A stretch of 64,000 nt of DNA from CAVVSD01 sp963757125. GTDB lineage: Bacteria; Actinomycetota; Thermoleophilia; Solirubrobacterales; Solirubrobacteraceae. The notes beneath the pieces are model-generated. The model ran no database searches. It was not told the DNA's origin and worked only from the letters and a program-made list of their open reading frames with translations. Shown in pieces: positions 28,333 to 36,710 of this stretch (position 1 is the first letter of the stretch; every line of letters begins with the position of its first letter). The stretch covers positions 310,001-374,000 of the forward strand of contig CAVWQP010000004.1 in the NCBI GenBank assembly GCA_963757125.1, given 5' to 3'. The translations under genes and the position numbers were made by a program.

Positions 28333-29198
28333 GCGCCTGGCACGTCCGCGCGCGTCGCGAGGATGAGCCCGCGGTGCTCGGTCCGGGGATCGCCGTCGCC
28401 GATCGTCGGTCCCGCGCACACGAACAGCGTGCGGCCGTCCTCCCCGCCCAGCGCGACCGCGAACGCGGTGAGCCCCTCCCCCGCCGGGACGACGTCGGTC
28501 ACCTCGCCGCCCTCGAGCACGCGCACCGCCGCGCCGCCCGCCATGTCGGCGACCCAGATCGCGCCCTCGGCGTCGAGGCAGATCCCGTCCGGCGTGACCG
28601 CCCCGCTCGCGATCGCCTCGGGGAACCCCGGCGCCGGCTCGGGAGCGAACGCCGCCCATGGGCGCGGCGGGCCGAGCGCGCCGTCGTCGCCGACGTCGAA
28701 GGCGGTGAGCCGCTGACCGAGCGTCTCGGCGACGACGAGCGGCCCGCCCGGCGTCATCACGAACCCGTTGGGGAAGTGCACGCCGTCCGCGACGCGCGTC
28801 GCCGTCCCGTCCGGGTCCACGCGGACGATGCCCGCGGTGCGGACGGGCGCGCCGTAGTCGTAGCCGAACTCGCCGATCCAGGCGCGGCCCGATCGGTCGA
28901 CGACCATGTCGTTGCACGGGCCGCCCGTGAGCGCGGTCAGGTCCGCCACCTCGGTGAGCCCTTCGGGGTCGAGCCGCAGCAGCCGCCGGTCGAGCATGGA
29001 CACGACGAGCATCCGCCCGTCGGTGTCGAACCCCAGCCCCGAGGGCTGGCCCTCGACCTCGCAGACCGTCGTGACGGACCCGTCGGGCTCCACCGCCTGC
29101 ACCCGCAGCGCGTGGAAGTCGGAGAAGAGCAGCCGCCCGTCGCGCCACAGCGGGCCCTCGGGGAACATGAGGCCGCCGGCGACGTGCTCGAGGGTCAT
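28329..29198 (-). CDS. SMP-30/gluconolactonase-like lactonase
   Basis: A 289-residue six-bladed beta-propeller. It starts GGLMFPEGPLWRDG, with the metal-binding glutamate in FPEGP, and continues with GGPCNDMVVDRSGRAWIGEFG and VTPDGICLDAEGAIWVAD, the Asn/Asp ligand regions. Such enzymes open sugar or aromatic-derived lactones with Ca or Zn. It is the last gene of the four-gene SDR operon (32909 to 28329) and overlaps the hydrolase stop by four bases (ATGA). Confidence 0.85.
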   Translation of the reverse strand: MTLEHVAGGLMFPEGPLWRDGRLLFSDFHALRVQAVEPDGSVTTVCEVEGQPSGLGFDTDGRMLVVSMLDRRLLRLDPEGLTEVADLTALTGGPCNDMVVDRSGRAWIGEFGYDYGAPVRTAGIVRVDPDGTATRVADGVHFPNGFVMTPGGPLVVAETLGQRLTAFDVGDDGALGPPRPWAAFAPEPAPGFPEAIASGAVTPDGICLDAEGAIWVADMAGGAAVRVLEGGEVTDVVPAGEGLTAFAVALGGEDGRTLFVCAGPTIGDGDPRTEHRGLILATRADVPGA

Positions 29199-31249
29199 GT
29201 CGCGAGGAAGTCGAGCACGAGCGGCGCGACGACGTCCAGCCGCTCGACCTGCGGCACGTGCCCCGCCCCGGGCACGATCTCCACCCGCGCGTCCGCCAGC
29301 CGGTCGGCGAACTCCGCCGCGTAGACCGGCGAGACGAGCCGGTCGTGCTCGCCCCAGACCACGAGCGTCGGCGCCGTGACGCGGTGCAGGCGGCGGGCCA
29401 GCCCCTTGTCCGGGATCGGCCACACGAACTTGCCGGTCGCGCCCATCGCCCAGACCGCGTCGGCCATCGCGACCGCGAGCTCGTCCGTCGACTCGGGCAT
29501 CGCGAGCGCCGCCTGCGCCGCGGGGCCGGCCGGGTCGTGGAACAGCACGGCGGGCAGCTCGTCCGGCGTCATCGTCATGTACTGCGCGACCGGCGCGTCG
29601 TCGCGCCACAGGCCGATCGGGTCGAGCAGGACGAGGCGCGAGATCGCGGTGCGGCGGTGCGCGGCGACCTCGCAGGCCACCATGCCGCCGAACGACGCCC
29701 CGACGAGCGGCACGCTGTCGAGCCCGAGGGCGTCGAGCAGCTCGTCGTAGATGAGCACGAGGTCCCACAGGGCGGGGACCTTGTGGATCGCGTCGCGCGC
29801 GGTCTCGCCGGTCCCCGGGTGGTCGGGTGCGTAGACCGTGTGGTGCTCGGCGAGCGCGTCGAGGAACGGGTCCCAGCCGGGGCCGGCGGCCGGGTGCAGG
29901 TACACGAGCGGCGGCCCGTCGCCGGCGACGCGGACCTTGGCCTCGAAGTCGCAGTGCCGCACCGGAACGGTCTCGACCCTGACCGTCATGCGCCCACCCG
30001 CCCTGGCGTTGTGTCGCTCGGCACACGCCGCCGACGGCGTAGCCGTCGTCGGCCACCACTTGCTCTCCCAGCCCTCGTCGTCCCAGAGCGTCTGGAGGTG
30101 CGGCAGGACGTCGGACGCCATGAGCCGGATGTTCTGCTCGGCGAGGTCGTGCGGCATCGAGCCGAACTGCATGATCGCCAGGAGGTGCCCCACGCCGAGG
30201 CGGCGCGCGATCGCCTCGAGCTGGTCGCGCACCGTCGCCGGGCTGCCGACGACCGCGAACCCGCGCTCGATCATGTCGCGCGCGCTGAGCGCCTTCAGGT
30301 CCGGCGGCGGCGAGGCGAGCATCGCCTTGAAGGCACCGAGCTGGCTCGGGTACTCCACGTAGCCCGGCGGCGTGAAGTAGGGCGGCGGGAAGTGCAGGAG
30401 CTTCTTGTAGAAGTACTCCAGGTGGCGGCCGTACAGGGCCTCGGCCTGCTCGTCGGTGTCGGCCACGGCGACGAGCTGCAGGAACGAGGCGCGGTACGGG
30501 TTGCGGTCCCGGCCGTGCGCGTCGGCGCGGGCCCAGAAGCCGTCCATGGCCGACTCCGCCGCGCCCGCGCCGAAGTAGCTCAGGAACGCGTACGGCCAGT
30601 CGCGCTCGTGGCACATGTCCCACGTCGACGAGCTGTGCGCCCCTGGGACGAGCAGCGGCGGGTGCGGCGTCTGCACCGGCCGCGGCCACAGGTTCACGCT
30701 GCGCAGCTGGTAGTGCTCGCCGTTCCATGCGAAGACCTCGGGATCGGTCCAGGCGCGCAGCATGAGCTCGATCCCCTCCCGCCAGCGCGCGCGCTGCACG
30801 ATCGGCGGCACCCCGTAGCTCATCCCGGCGTCGGCGCCGATGCCCACCGGGACGCCGGCGATGAGCCGCCCGTCGCTCAGGCAGTCCAGGACCGCGTACT
30901 CCTCCGCGATCCGCGTCGGCGGCGACGTCGCCGCGAGCGTCGCGCCGAGCTGGACGAGCGCGACGTCCAGGCCGCGCTCGCGCGTGAGGCGGGCGAGGAT
31001 CGACCCGAAGAGGTTCGGGTTGCACATGAAGCCGTAGGGGTTCTGGTGGTGCTCGTTCGTCCCCAGCCCGTCGAAGCCGAGCTCCGCGGCGAGCATGAGC
31101 TCGTCGATCGACTGGTTGAAGAAGTCGCCCGCCTTGCGGGCGTCGCCGAGCTCTGACCACGGGGCGTCGACCCACACCGACCGGTAGCGCGTCTCGACGT
31201 CGTCGGGCAGATCCCGGTACGGCATGAAGTGGAACGACGTGACCTTCAC
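29195..31249 (-). CDS. Luciferase-like flavin monooxygenase joined to alpha/beta hydrolase
   Basis: One uninterrupted 684-residue frame. Residues 1 to about 400 are a luciferase-like (LLM) TIM barrel (FNQSIDELMLAAELGFDGLG, NEHHQNPYG, VGIGADAGMSYG). Residues 421-684 are an alpha/beta hydrolase beginning MTVRVETVPV, with nucleophile serine in GASFGGM and the terminal histidine in GAGHVPQVE. The linker (WWPTTATPSAACAERHNARAGGR) is not conserved-looking. Either this is a genuine fusion that oxygenates and then hydrolyses the product, or an indel removed the first gene's stop. ATG 29989 is the possible separate start. GTG 31249 overlaps the upstream stop. Confidence 0.75.
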   Translation of the reverse strand: MKVTSFHFMPYRDLPDDVETRYRSVWVDAPWSELGDARKAGDFFNQSIDELMLAAELGFDGLGTNEHHQNPYGFMCNPNLFGSILARLTRERGLDVALVQLGATLAATSPPTRIAEEYAVLDCLSDGRLIAGVPVGIGADAGMSYGVPPIVQRARWREGIELMLRAWTDPEVFAWNGEHYQLRSVNLWPRPVQTPHPPLLVPGAHSSSTWDMCHERDWPYAFLSYFGAGAAESAMDGFWARADAHGRDRNPYRASFLQLVAVADTDEQAEALYGRHLEYFYKKLLHFPPPYFTPPGYVEYPSQLGAFKAMLASPPPDLKALSARDMIERGFAVVGSPATVRDQLEAIARRLGVGHLLAIMQFGSMPHDLAEQNIRLMASDVLPHLQTLWDDEGWESKWWPTTATPSAACAERHNARAGGRMTVRVETVPVRHCDFEAKVRVAGDGPPLVYLHPAAGPGWDPFLDALAEHHTVYAPDHPGTGETARDAIHKVPALWDLVLIYDELLDALGLDSVPLVGASFGGMVACEVAAHRRTAISRLVLLDPIGLWRDDAPVAQYMTMTPDELPAVLFHDPAGPAAQAALAMPESTDELAVAMADAVWAMGATGKFVWPIPDKGLARRLHRVTAPTLVVWGEHDRLVSPVYAAEFADRLADARVEIVPGAGHVPQVERLDVVAPLVLDFLAT

Positions 31250-32127
31250 CCTGTCGCCTCCCATCCGGTCCGCATCCCGTAGGGCGCGAACTCCAGCACG
31301 GCCTCGATGTGCTCGATGACGCCCGCGCGGACCTTGAAGAGCTCCGCGATGAGGACGCTGTTCGGCACCTGGTGGTACGGCGGGAGCTCGACCTCGCCGA
31401 CGCCCCGCATCTCGACCGTCCGGCTCCGCGCCGGGTGGTCGAAGACGACGATCATGAGCACGAGCCCGCGCGCCTCGTCGACGGCGACGATCCGCCGGTC
31501 GCGCACCGCCGCGATGTAGCCGAAGTAGCCCGTGTCGATCTGCTCGCGGACGCCGAGCGGGAACACGCTCGCGCTCGCGCCCTTCAGGTGCGAGACGTCC
31601 TCGACGCGCACGGTCTTCGTGCCGTTCTCGAAGCGGGTGCAGTCGTCGATCACCGGGATGATCGAGCCGTCGGCCCGCTCGAGCGCGTCGAAGTAGCGCT
31701 GCCCGGCGTCGATCAGCACGTCGCGCCCGCGGCGCTCGCCGGGCGCGAGCTCCTCGAACACGACCGACCGCGGCTCGCGCATGTTCGACGGGTCGTAGAG
31801 GCGCTCGTGCGGGCGCCGGACGACCGTCTCGACCTCGTGGATGCGCCCGTCGCGCACGAGGAGGCGGATGAAGACCACCGAGGGACGGTCGTGCTCGTCG
31901 ATCACGCCGATCCAGCCGATCGACTCGCCGCCGTCGTCGGCCACGTAGGCGTAGTCGTGGTCCGGGACGCGCGACGCGGTGCCCCACAGCCCGTCGCCGA
32001 GGTCGAGCTCCTGCCCGTTCTCCGTCGTCCGGACGCCGGGCGCGACGGGGAGCCCCGCGGGATCGTTGCGCGCGAGCGCAGCGAGGTAGTCCGCCATGAG
32101 CCCGACGAGCTCGTCGCGCGTGCTCAT
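31246..32127 (-). CDS. DUF8021-like hypothetical protein
   Basis: A 293-residue soluble protein with an N-terminal helical segment (LVGLMADYLAALARNDPAGLP) followed by VRTTENGQELDLGDGLWGTA. Two similar alpha+beta halves end in ERLYDPSNM and EFAPYGMRTGW. It resembles the DUF8021 family, whose role is unknown, and may have an NTF2-like fold. It overlaps the SDR stop and the LLM start by four bases each. A decayed relative lies at 27925-28332. Confidence 0.6.
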   Translation of the reverse strand: MSTRDELVGLMADYLAALARNDPAGLPVAPGVRTTENGQELDLGDGLWGTASRVPDHDYAYVADDGGESIGWIGVIDEHDRPSVVFIRLLVRDGRIHEVETVVRRPHERLYDPSNMREPRSVVFEELAPGERRGRDVLIDAGQRYFDALERADGSIIPVIDDCTRFENGTKTVRVEDVSHLKGASASVFPLGVREQIDTGYFGYIAAVRDRRIVAVDEARGLVLMIVVFDHPARSRTVEMRGVGEVELPPYHQVPNSVLIAELFKVRAGVIEHIEAVLEFAPYGMRTGWEATG

Positions 32128-32909
32128 GACGGCTTCGCGGTCGGGAGCGTGCCGAGGATGCCGCCGTCGACCGCCCAGCCGACGCCGTTGACGAGGCTCG
32201 CCGCGTCCGACGCGAGGAACGCGACGACCGCCGCGATCTCCTCCGCCTCCCCGAGCCGGCCCTGCGGGGAGACGCCCTCCGCCGCGCGCCGGGCGGCGGC
32301 GGCGTCGTCGAACCCGGACGTGACCTCCGCGAGCATCGGCGTGTCGATCATGCCTGGGAGGACCGCGTTGACCCGCACGCCCGCGGGCGCGACCTCCGAC
32401 GCCGCCGAGCGCGTGAGGCCGAGCACCGCGTGCTTGGCCGCGTTGTAGGCGGGCGTGCCCGGGAGCCCCCGCTCGCTCGACAGCGACCCCGTGTTGATCA
32501 CGGCTCCGGATCCCTGGGCGATCATGATCGGCAGCACGTGGCGCAGCCCGAGGAAGACGCCGCGGACGTTGATGGCCATGATCCGGTCGAACGCGTCCTC
32601 GTCGTACTCGGCCAGCGCGCCGACCGGGCCGATGATGCCGGCGTTGTTGAAGAGGACGTCGATCGTCCCGAACGCGTCCACGGCGTCGGCGACGTAGCCC
32701 CGCACGTCCGCCGACGAGGCGACGTCGGCCGTGCGGACACGGACCTCCGCGCCCGTCTCGGCGACCGCCTTCGCGGCCTCCTCCAGGCGCGCGGCATCGC
32801 GGTCGACGAGCATGACCCGGGCGCCCGCGCGACCCATCGCGACCCCGGTTGCGCAGCCGATCCCTCCGCCGCCGCCGGTGATCACGGCGGCCTTCCCCTC
32901 GAGCGTCAT
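32124..32909 (-). CDS. SDR oxidoreductase
   Basis: A 261-residue classical short-chain dehydrogenase. The cofactor loop is ITGGGGGIG (residues 10-18), NNAG follows, the catalytic serine lies in NTGSLSS, YNAAK carries the Tyr/Lys pair, and the C-terminus is NGVGWAVDGG. It probably oxidises an alcohol with NAD(P). First gene of an operon with the DUF8021-like, LLM-hydrolase and SMP-30 genes. Its promoter (TACGGT, six bases before ATG) carries a degenerate copy of the island operator. Confidence 0.88.
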   Translation of the reverse strand: MTLEGKAAVITGGGGGIGCATGVAMGRAGARVMLVDRDAARLEEAAKAVAETGAEVRVRTADVASSADVRGYVADAVDAFGTIDVLFNNAGIIGPVGALAEYDEDAFDRIMAINVRGVFLGLRHVLPIMIAQGSGAVINTGSLSSERGLPGTPAYNAAKHAVLGLTRSAASEVAPAGVRVNAVLPGMIDTPMLAEVTSGFDDAAAARRAAEGVSPQGRLGEAEEIAAVVAFLASDAASLVNGVGWAVDGGILGTLPTAKPS

Positions 32910-32915
32910 GCCACG

Positions 32916-32921
32916 ACCGTA
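32916..32921 (-). promoter_or_regulatory. -10 box TACGGT of the SDR operon
   Basis: TACGGT, six bases, ATG 32909 on the minus strand; leaderless. The operator-like element ends 18 bases upstream of it. Confidence 0.55.
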
Positions 32922-32939
32922 CGGCGGGGCGGGCCCCGC

Positions 32940-32967
32940 GTCTGCCACCTCAGCGACGAGCGCTTGC
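32940..32967 (-). promoter_or_regulatory. Operator-like element, degenerate copy (SDR operon)
   Basis: Minus strand reads GCAA-N5-CGTCGC-N7-GCAGAC against the consensus GCAA-N5-GTKCGC-N7-CAAGNC. GCAA, CGC and the terminal AC match in register, and the distance to the -10 box is exactly 18, as at the stronger sites. Most of it lies inside the 3' end of the AraC gene. Confidence 0.35.
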
Positions 32968-33891
32968 ACGCCCGCGCACAGCGCTGGGCGACATCCCGTA
33001 GGCGGCGTGGAAGAGCCGGCTGAAGTGCCCCGGGTTGCGAAGGCCCCAGCGGCTGGCGATCGCGAGCACCGTCTCGTGGGCGAGCCCGGGGTCCTCGAGG
33101 TCGCGGCGGCAGTGCTCGAGGCGCCGCATCCGGATCCACTCGGAGACCGTGACGCCCTCCGGCTCGAACAGGCGGTGCAGGTAGCGCGTGGAGATGAAGT
33201 GCGCGGCGGCGACCGTCGCCGGCCCGAGGCCCGGGTCGTGCAGGCGCAGCTCGATCGTGGCCTTCGCGTCGGCGAGCAGATCCCCGCGCGGGCCGGCGCC
33301 GCGCCGCGCGAAGAGCCCGCGGACGAGGTCGACGACGCCCTCGCCGAGGTCCGCGTCGTCCTCGGAGACGGTCCCGTCCAGCAGCCCGTCGCCGACCGAG
33401 CGCAGGAACGGCGCGACGAGGGCGGCGAGCCCGGCGCGGGCCGGGATGGCGGACGCCGTGCGGGCGCCGACGACGTCGACGTGCGGGCGCAGCAGGACCT
33501 TCGGCACCGCGAAGACGAGCATCTCGAACGCGTCCGGCGACGACACGCGGTAGGGCCGCGAGGAGTCCATGCAGACGAGGTCGCCGGGACCCAGCACCGC
33601 GTCGCGGTCCGCCTGGTGCAGCTCCTGCGTCCCGGCGAGCAGGAGCGACAGCTCGAACTGCTCGGGGTCGTCGGCGGCGATCGCGCGCCGGGTGCGCTGC
33701 ACCCCGTGTCCGTCGGCGGCGATCCGCCGGACGCGGACCGGGCCGAGCTCGTGCTCCCACGCCCTGCCGCCGAAGGGCCGGTCCTCCGGCGCGCGGACGT
33801 CGAGCGAGAAGAACATGCGCGTCTGCGCCTCCGACCAGTACGCGAGGCGCTCGCGCGTGGTGACATCCGCGGTGTCGATGGTGACGGCCAT
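32950..33891 (-). CDS. AraC-family regulator 1 (AraC_binding_2-type sensor)
   Basis: A 313-residue regulator. The N-terminal half (DTADVTTRERLAYWSEAQ, then a beta-rich section with GPGDLVCMDSSRPY) is the AraC_binding_2-type ligand domain. The C-terminal half has two helix-turn-helices: TVAAAHFISTRYLHRLFEPEGV and LAIASRWGLRNPGHFSRLFHAAYG. ATG 33891 is used because AGGAGGG lies nine bases upstream. It sits 43 bases after the last EthD gene of the ABC operon and may be co-transcribed. It is one of three paralogues and a candidate to bind the 28-bp operator. Confidence 0.85.
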   Translation of the reverse strand: MAVTIDTADVTTRERLAYWSEAQTRMFFSLDVRAPEDRPFGGRAWEHELGPVRVRRIAADGHGVQRTRRAIAADDPEQFELSLLLAGTQELHQADRDAVLGPGDLVCMDSSRPYRVSSPDAFEMLVFAVPKVLLRPHVDVVGARTASAIPARAGLAALVAPFLRSVGDGLLDGTVSEDDADLGEGVVDLVRGLFARRGAGPRGDLLADAKATIELRLHDPGLGPATVAAAHFISTRYLHRLFEPEGVTVSEWIRMRRLEHCRRDLEDPGLAHETVLAIASRWGLRNPGHFSRLFHAAYGMSPSAVRGRASARR

Positions 33892-33934
33892 GGGCGGCAA
33901 CCCTCCTGCCGCCCATTGTGGCCGATGCCCGTGC

Positions 33935-34669
33935 CTACCGCTGGTTGATCCAGAGGTGGTCCACGACGCCGGCGTAGCCGTCCCACATCGGCCCGAGGTC
34001 GAAGAGGCCGTCGGCGTCCTCGAGCACGGCCTGCCACTCCGGCGACGCCATCGCCGTCATGTACGACGGGCGGTCCTGGAACCAGAACTCGGCGATGCCG
34101 TCGAACGCGAGGGGGAGCTCGGTCGTGAAGCCCTCGGGACCGATCGCCTCGACCGCGTGGTTCTGCGCGTGGCGCAGCAGGCCAGGGACCGCGTCGAGCA
34201 GCTCCCGGTGTCCGCCGATCCAGGCGCGGTGGGCATCGTCGCGGTCGGTACCCGGCCGGTAGGTCCCGATCCAGCCGACCTTGAAGAGCTCCTCCTCCGG
34301 CGTGTCGACGTGGGCCGTCACCGTCTCCTCGAGGCGGGCCGACCAGCCGCCGAGGATGTCGTCGACGTCGAACACCCGTGTGGCATCCACGTCCATCTCC
34401 TGCATCTCGGGCGACTCGATGCAGCGCCGGAAGCCGTCCATCCCGTCGAACCAGCACACGGAGAAGCCGTCGACGCCCAGCTTCCCGTCCAGCACCGAGT
34501 GCGGGCCGACGCGCTCGGTCAGGTGGTTCTGGAGGTACAGCGGCATCGCCGGCACGCGGCGCCCCATGCCGGCATGGTGGGTGCGCCAGTAGCGCTGGGC
34601 GCGCTCGCGGTCCAGCTCGGGCTGGTAGCGGCAGATCCAGACGACCTTGAGGAGCCCGTCGCGGTTCAC
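33935..34669 (-). CDS. Two-domain EthD-family protein
   Basis: A 244-residue protein with two dimeric-alpha/beta-barrel (EthD) repeats, starting LLKVVWICRYQPELDRERAQ and ELFKVGWIGTYRPGTDRDDA. Each repeat ends with a (F/W)W...SPEWQ/MQ-type segment. EthD was first described beside an ether-degrading P450, and its exact role is unclear; related barrels are cyclases, isomerases or oxygenases. GTG 34669 overlaps the previous stop (GTGA). Last EthD gene of the ABC-EthD operon. Confidence 0.75.
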   Translation of the reverse strand: MNRDGLLKVVWICRYQPELDRERAQRYWRTHHAGMGRRVPAMPLYLQNHLTERVGPHSVLDGKLGVDGFSVCWFDGMDGFRRCIESPEMQEMDVDATRVFDVDDILGGWSARLEETVTAHVDTPEEELFKVGWIGTYRPGTDRDDAHRAWIGGHRELLDAVPGLLRHAQNHAVEAIGPEGFTTELPLAFDGIAEFWFQDRPSYMTAMASPEWQAVLEDADGLFDLGPMWDGYAGVVDHLWINQR

Positions 34670-35005
34670 GGGACCATCACGTGCTCGTCGACGACCGCGC
34701 CCACCATCGTGCTGGCGGAGAAGAAGTTCGGGGCGTCGGCGACCATCTCCGCCCACTCCGTGCTCTCCATCGCCCGCCGGAAGGCCGCCTCGTCGACGAA
34801 CCAGCACTCCGAGTGCCCGTCGAACTCCGTGTTGCCGGGCTCGACCGCGGTCTCGCCGACCGGGCTGATCCAGTGGTTCTGGATGTAGCGGTGCATGCCG
34901 GGGACCTTCACGCCCGAGCGGCCCGTGGATCTCGCGCCAGTGCCGCACCGCCTCATCGCGGGGCATGCCCTCGTTGAACCTCACCAGCCAGATGACCTTG
35001 TACAC
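34666..35005 (-). CDS. Single-domain EthD-family protein, frameshifted
   Basis: One EthD barrel of about 112 residues: YKVIWLVRFNEGMPRDEAV, HWREIHGPLG, then in the next frame VKVPGMHRYIQNHWIS and FDGHSECWFVDEAAF. The one-base shift is at about 34909-34913; removing one G of CTCGGGCGTG restores it. GTG 35005 is supported by AGAGGAGGG three bases upstream. Its start lies 53 bases inside the preceding EthD gene. Confidence 0.68.
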
Positions 35006-35681
35006 GACCCTCCTCTTTCACCAGACGCTCCTGGAGGACCGCCCACCACTCTGCGGGGGCCTCAGCGACCGATCCGATGCCCTGCTGGGCGCCACGCCAC
35101 GCGGGCGTCGCCAGCGCGCGGATCAGCGCCGTGCGGTCCTCGAACCAGTACTCAGCGCAGCCGTCGAAGCCCAGCGCGATCTCCGTGGTGCGTCCCGCGA
35201 CGCCGATCGCGTCGCCGGCGACGTTGAGGACCGCGCCTGACAGCCCCGGTACGTCGCGCAGCAGCGCCTCCGTGCGCGAGACCCAGCGCTCACCGCCGCC
35301 GTCCCTGAACCGCACGATCGCCGCGAGCTTCGCGCCGCCGGCGGGCGGCGCGACGACGACGTGCTCGTCGACGAACGCGCTCATGCCCCAGAAGTAGGAC
35401 GTGTCGAACAGGTTGTCGCTGTCGGCTCCGATCGCCGCCCACTGCGGCGACGCCATCGAGCGGACGTACGCGTCGTCGTCGGCGTACCAGCCCGAGGAGT
35501 AGCCGTCGAACGCCGGCCAGTGCGTCGACGGCGGGACGGCGGCGACCACGTGGCTCTGCGTGTACCGATCCAGGCCCGGCACGTCCGCGCCGAGCACGCC
35601 GTGCACGTCGCGCCAGTGGCCCCGGGCCGCCGCCTTCTCGAGACCGGCCCGGAACCGCGCGATCCAGATGACCTTGATCAC
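34953..35681 (-). CDS. Two-domain EthD-family protein
   Basis: A 242-residue tandem EthD protein. The first repeat is IKVIWIARFRAGLEKAAARG with HWRDVHGVLG and SPQWAAIGADSDN. The second, more diverged repeat is KLAAIVRFRDGGGERWVSR with GFDGCAEYWFEDRTAL. GTG 35681 overlaps the permease stop (GTGA), which ties it to the ABC transporter operon. The last 17 or so residues overlap the next gene's start and may be dispensable. Confidence 0.72.
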   Translation of the reverse strand: MIKVIWIARFRAGLEKAAARGHWRDVHGVLGADVPGLDRYTQSHVVAAVPPSTHWPAFDGYSSGWYADDDAYVRSMASPQWAAIGADSDNLFDTSYFWGMSAFVDEHVVVAPPAGGAKLAAIVRFRDGGGERWVSRTEALLRDVPGLSGAVLNVAGDAIGVAGRTTEIALGFDGCAEYWFEDRTALIRALATPAWRGAQQGIGSVAEAPAEWWAVLQERLVKEEGRVQGHLAGEVQRGHAPR

Positions 35682-36682
35682 TGTCTGATCGCCAGCGAGT
35701 TGACCGCGACGGCCACGATGATCACGAAGCCCTCGAACATGTCCTGGTAGTACGACGCGATGCTGAGCAGATCGAACCCGTTGGCGATCATCGCCAGCAG
35801 GAGGACGCCCAGCACGGTTCGCCAGACCGCGCCCATCCCGCCGAAGATGCTCGTGCCGCCGAGCGCGACCGCGGCGATGCTGGCGAGCACGAGGTTCGCG
35901 CCGCTGTCGTTGCCGCCGGAGGAGACCGTCGACGCATCGATGACGCCCGCCAGGCCCGCCGCCGCGCCGCTGATCACGAACGTGATCACGCGGATCCGGT
36001 CGACGCGCACGCCGGAGTTGCGTGCCGCCTCGGCGTTGCCGCCGATCGCGAACACGCGTCTGCCGAAGACCGTCCGCGTGAGCATGAGCTGCAGCACGAT
36101 CGCGACGATCGCGAACACGATGATCGACCACGTGAGCCTGCCGAACCCGCCGGTGCCCAGTGTCCCGTACGACGTGTCGCTGACCGAGATCGGGAAGCCC
36201 TTCGTGATCGCAGCGCCGGCTCCGGAGAACACGAGACTGGTGGCCAGCGTCGCGAGGAACGAGCTGATCCCCAGCGTCGTCGACAGGAGACCGTTGAACC
36301 CGCCGAGCAGCAGCCCGACAGCGACCCCGCCCAGGAACCCGATCGGGACGCTGACGTGAACTGCGAGCCAGGCCGAGGCCACGCCGGCGAGGAAGTAGAC
36401 CGCGCCGACGGAGAGGTCGAAGCCGGCTCCGATGATGACCACCGTCGCGGCGCAGGCGATGATGCCGACCGCCGCGTTCTGCCTGACGATGTTCAGGAGG
36501 TTGTCGACGGACAGGAACGACGGCGACGTGATCGACAGCACGATGAACAGGACGATGAAGACGACGATGATCCCGTAGTCGCGGACGTGCTCAGCCGTGA
36601 GCCGGCGGCCGCGCGGCGCCTCGGGTGCGATCGTCGCCCCGCCCCCGTCGACCCCAGGGTCGAGGTTCACTGCTGAGGACAT
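35678..36682 (-). CDS. CUT2 (ribose-type) ABC transporter permease
   Basis: A 334-residue inner-membrane permease of the RbsC/BPD_transp_2 family with about nine hydrophobic segments. Family marks are FDLSVGAVYFLAGV, GISSFLATLATSLVFSG, GRRVFAIGGNAEAARNSGV (the loop contacting the ATPase) and ALGGTSIFGGMGAVWRT. ATG 36682 is chosen; an upstream extension is arginine-rich shadow. It sits between the ATPase and EthD genes on one transcript, so the imported compound is probably the EthD substrate or its precursor. Confidence 0.9.
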   Translation of the reverse strand: MSSAVNLDPGVDGGGATIAPEAPRGRRLTAEHVRDYGIIVVFIVLFIVLSITSPSFLSVDNLLNIVRQNAAVGIIACAATVVIIGAGFDLSVGAVYFLAGVASAWLAVHVSVPIGFLGGVAVGLLLGGFNGLLSTTLGISSFLATLATSLVFSGAGAAITKGFPISVSDTSYGTLGTGGFGRLTWSIIVFAIVAIVLQLMLTRTVFGRRVFAIGGNAEAARNSGVRVDRIRVITFVISGAAAGLAGVIDASTVSSGGNDSGANLVLASIAAVALGGTSIFGGMGAVWRTVLGVLLLAMIANGFDLLSIASYYQDMFEGFVIIVAVAVNSLAIRQ

Positions 36683-36710
36683 GGTGCGCTCCCGCTCCGG
36701 GTGGTCGTGG

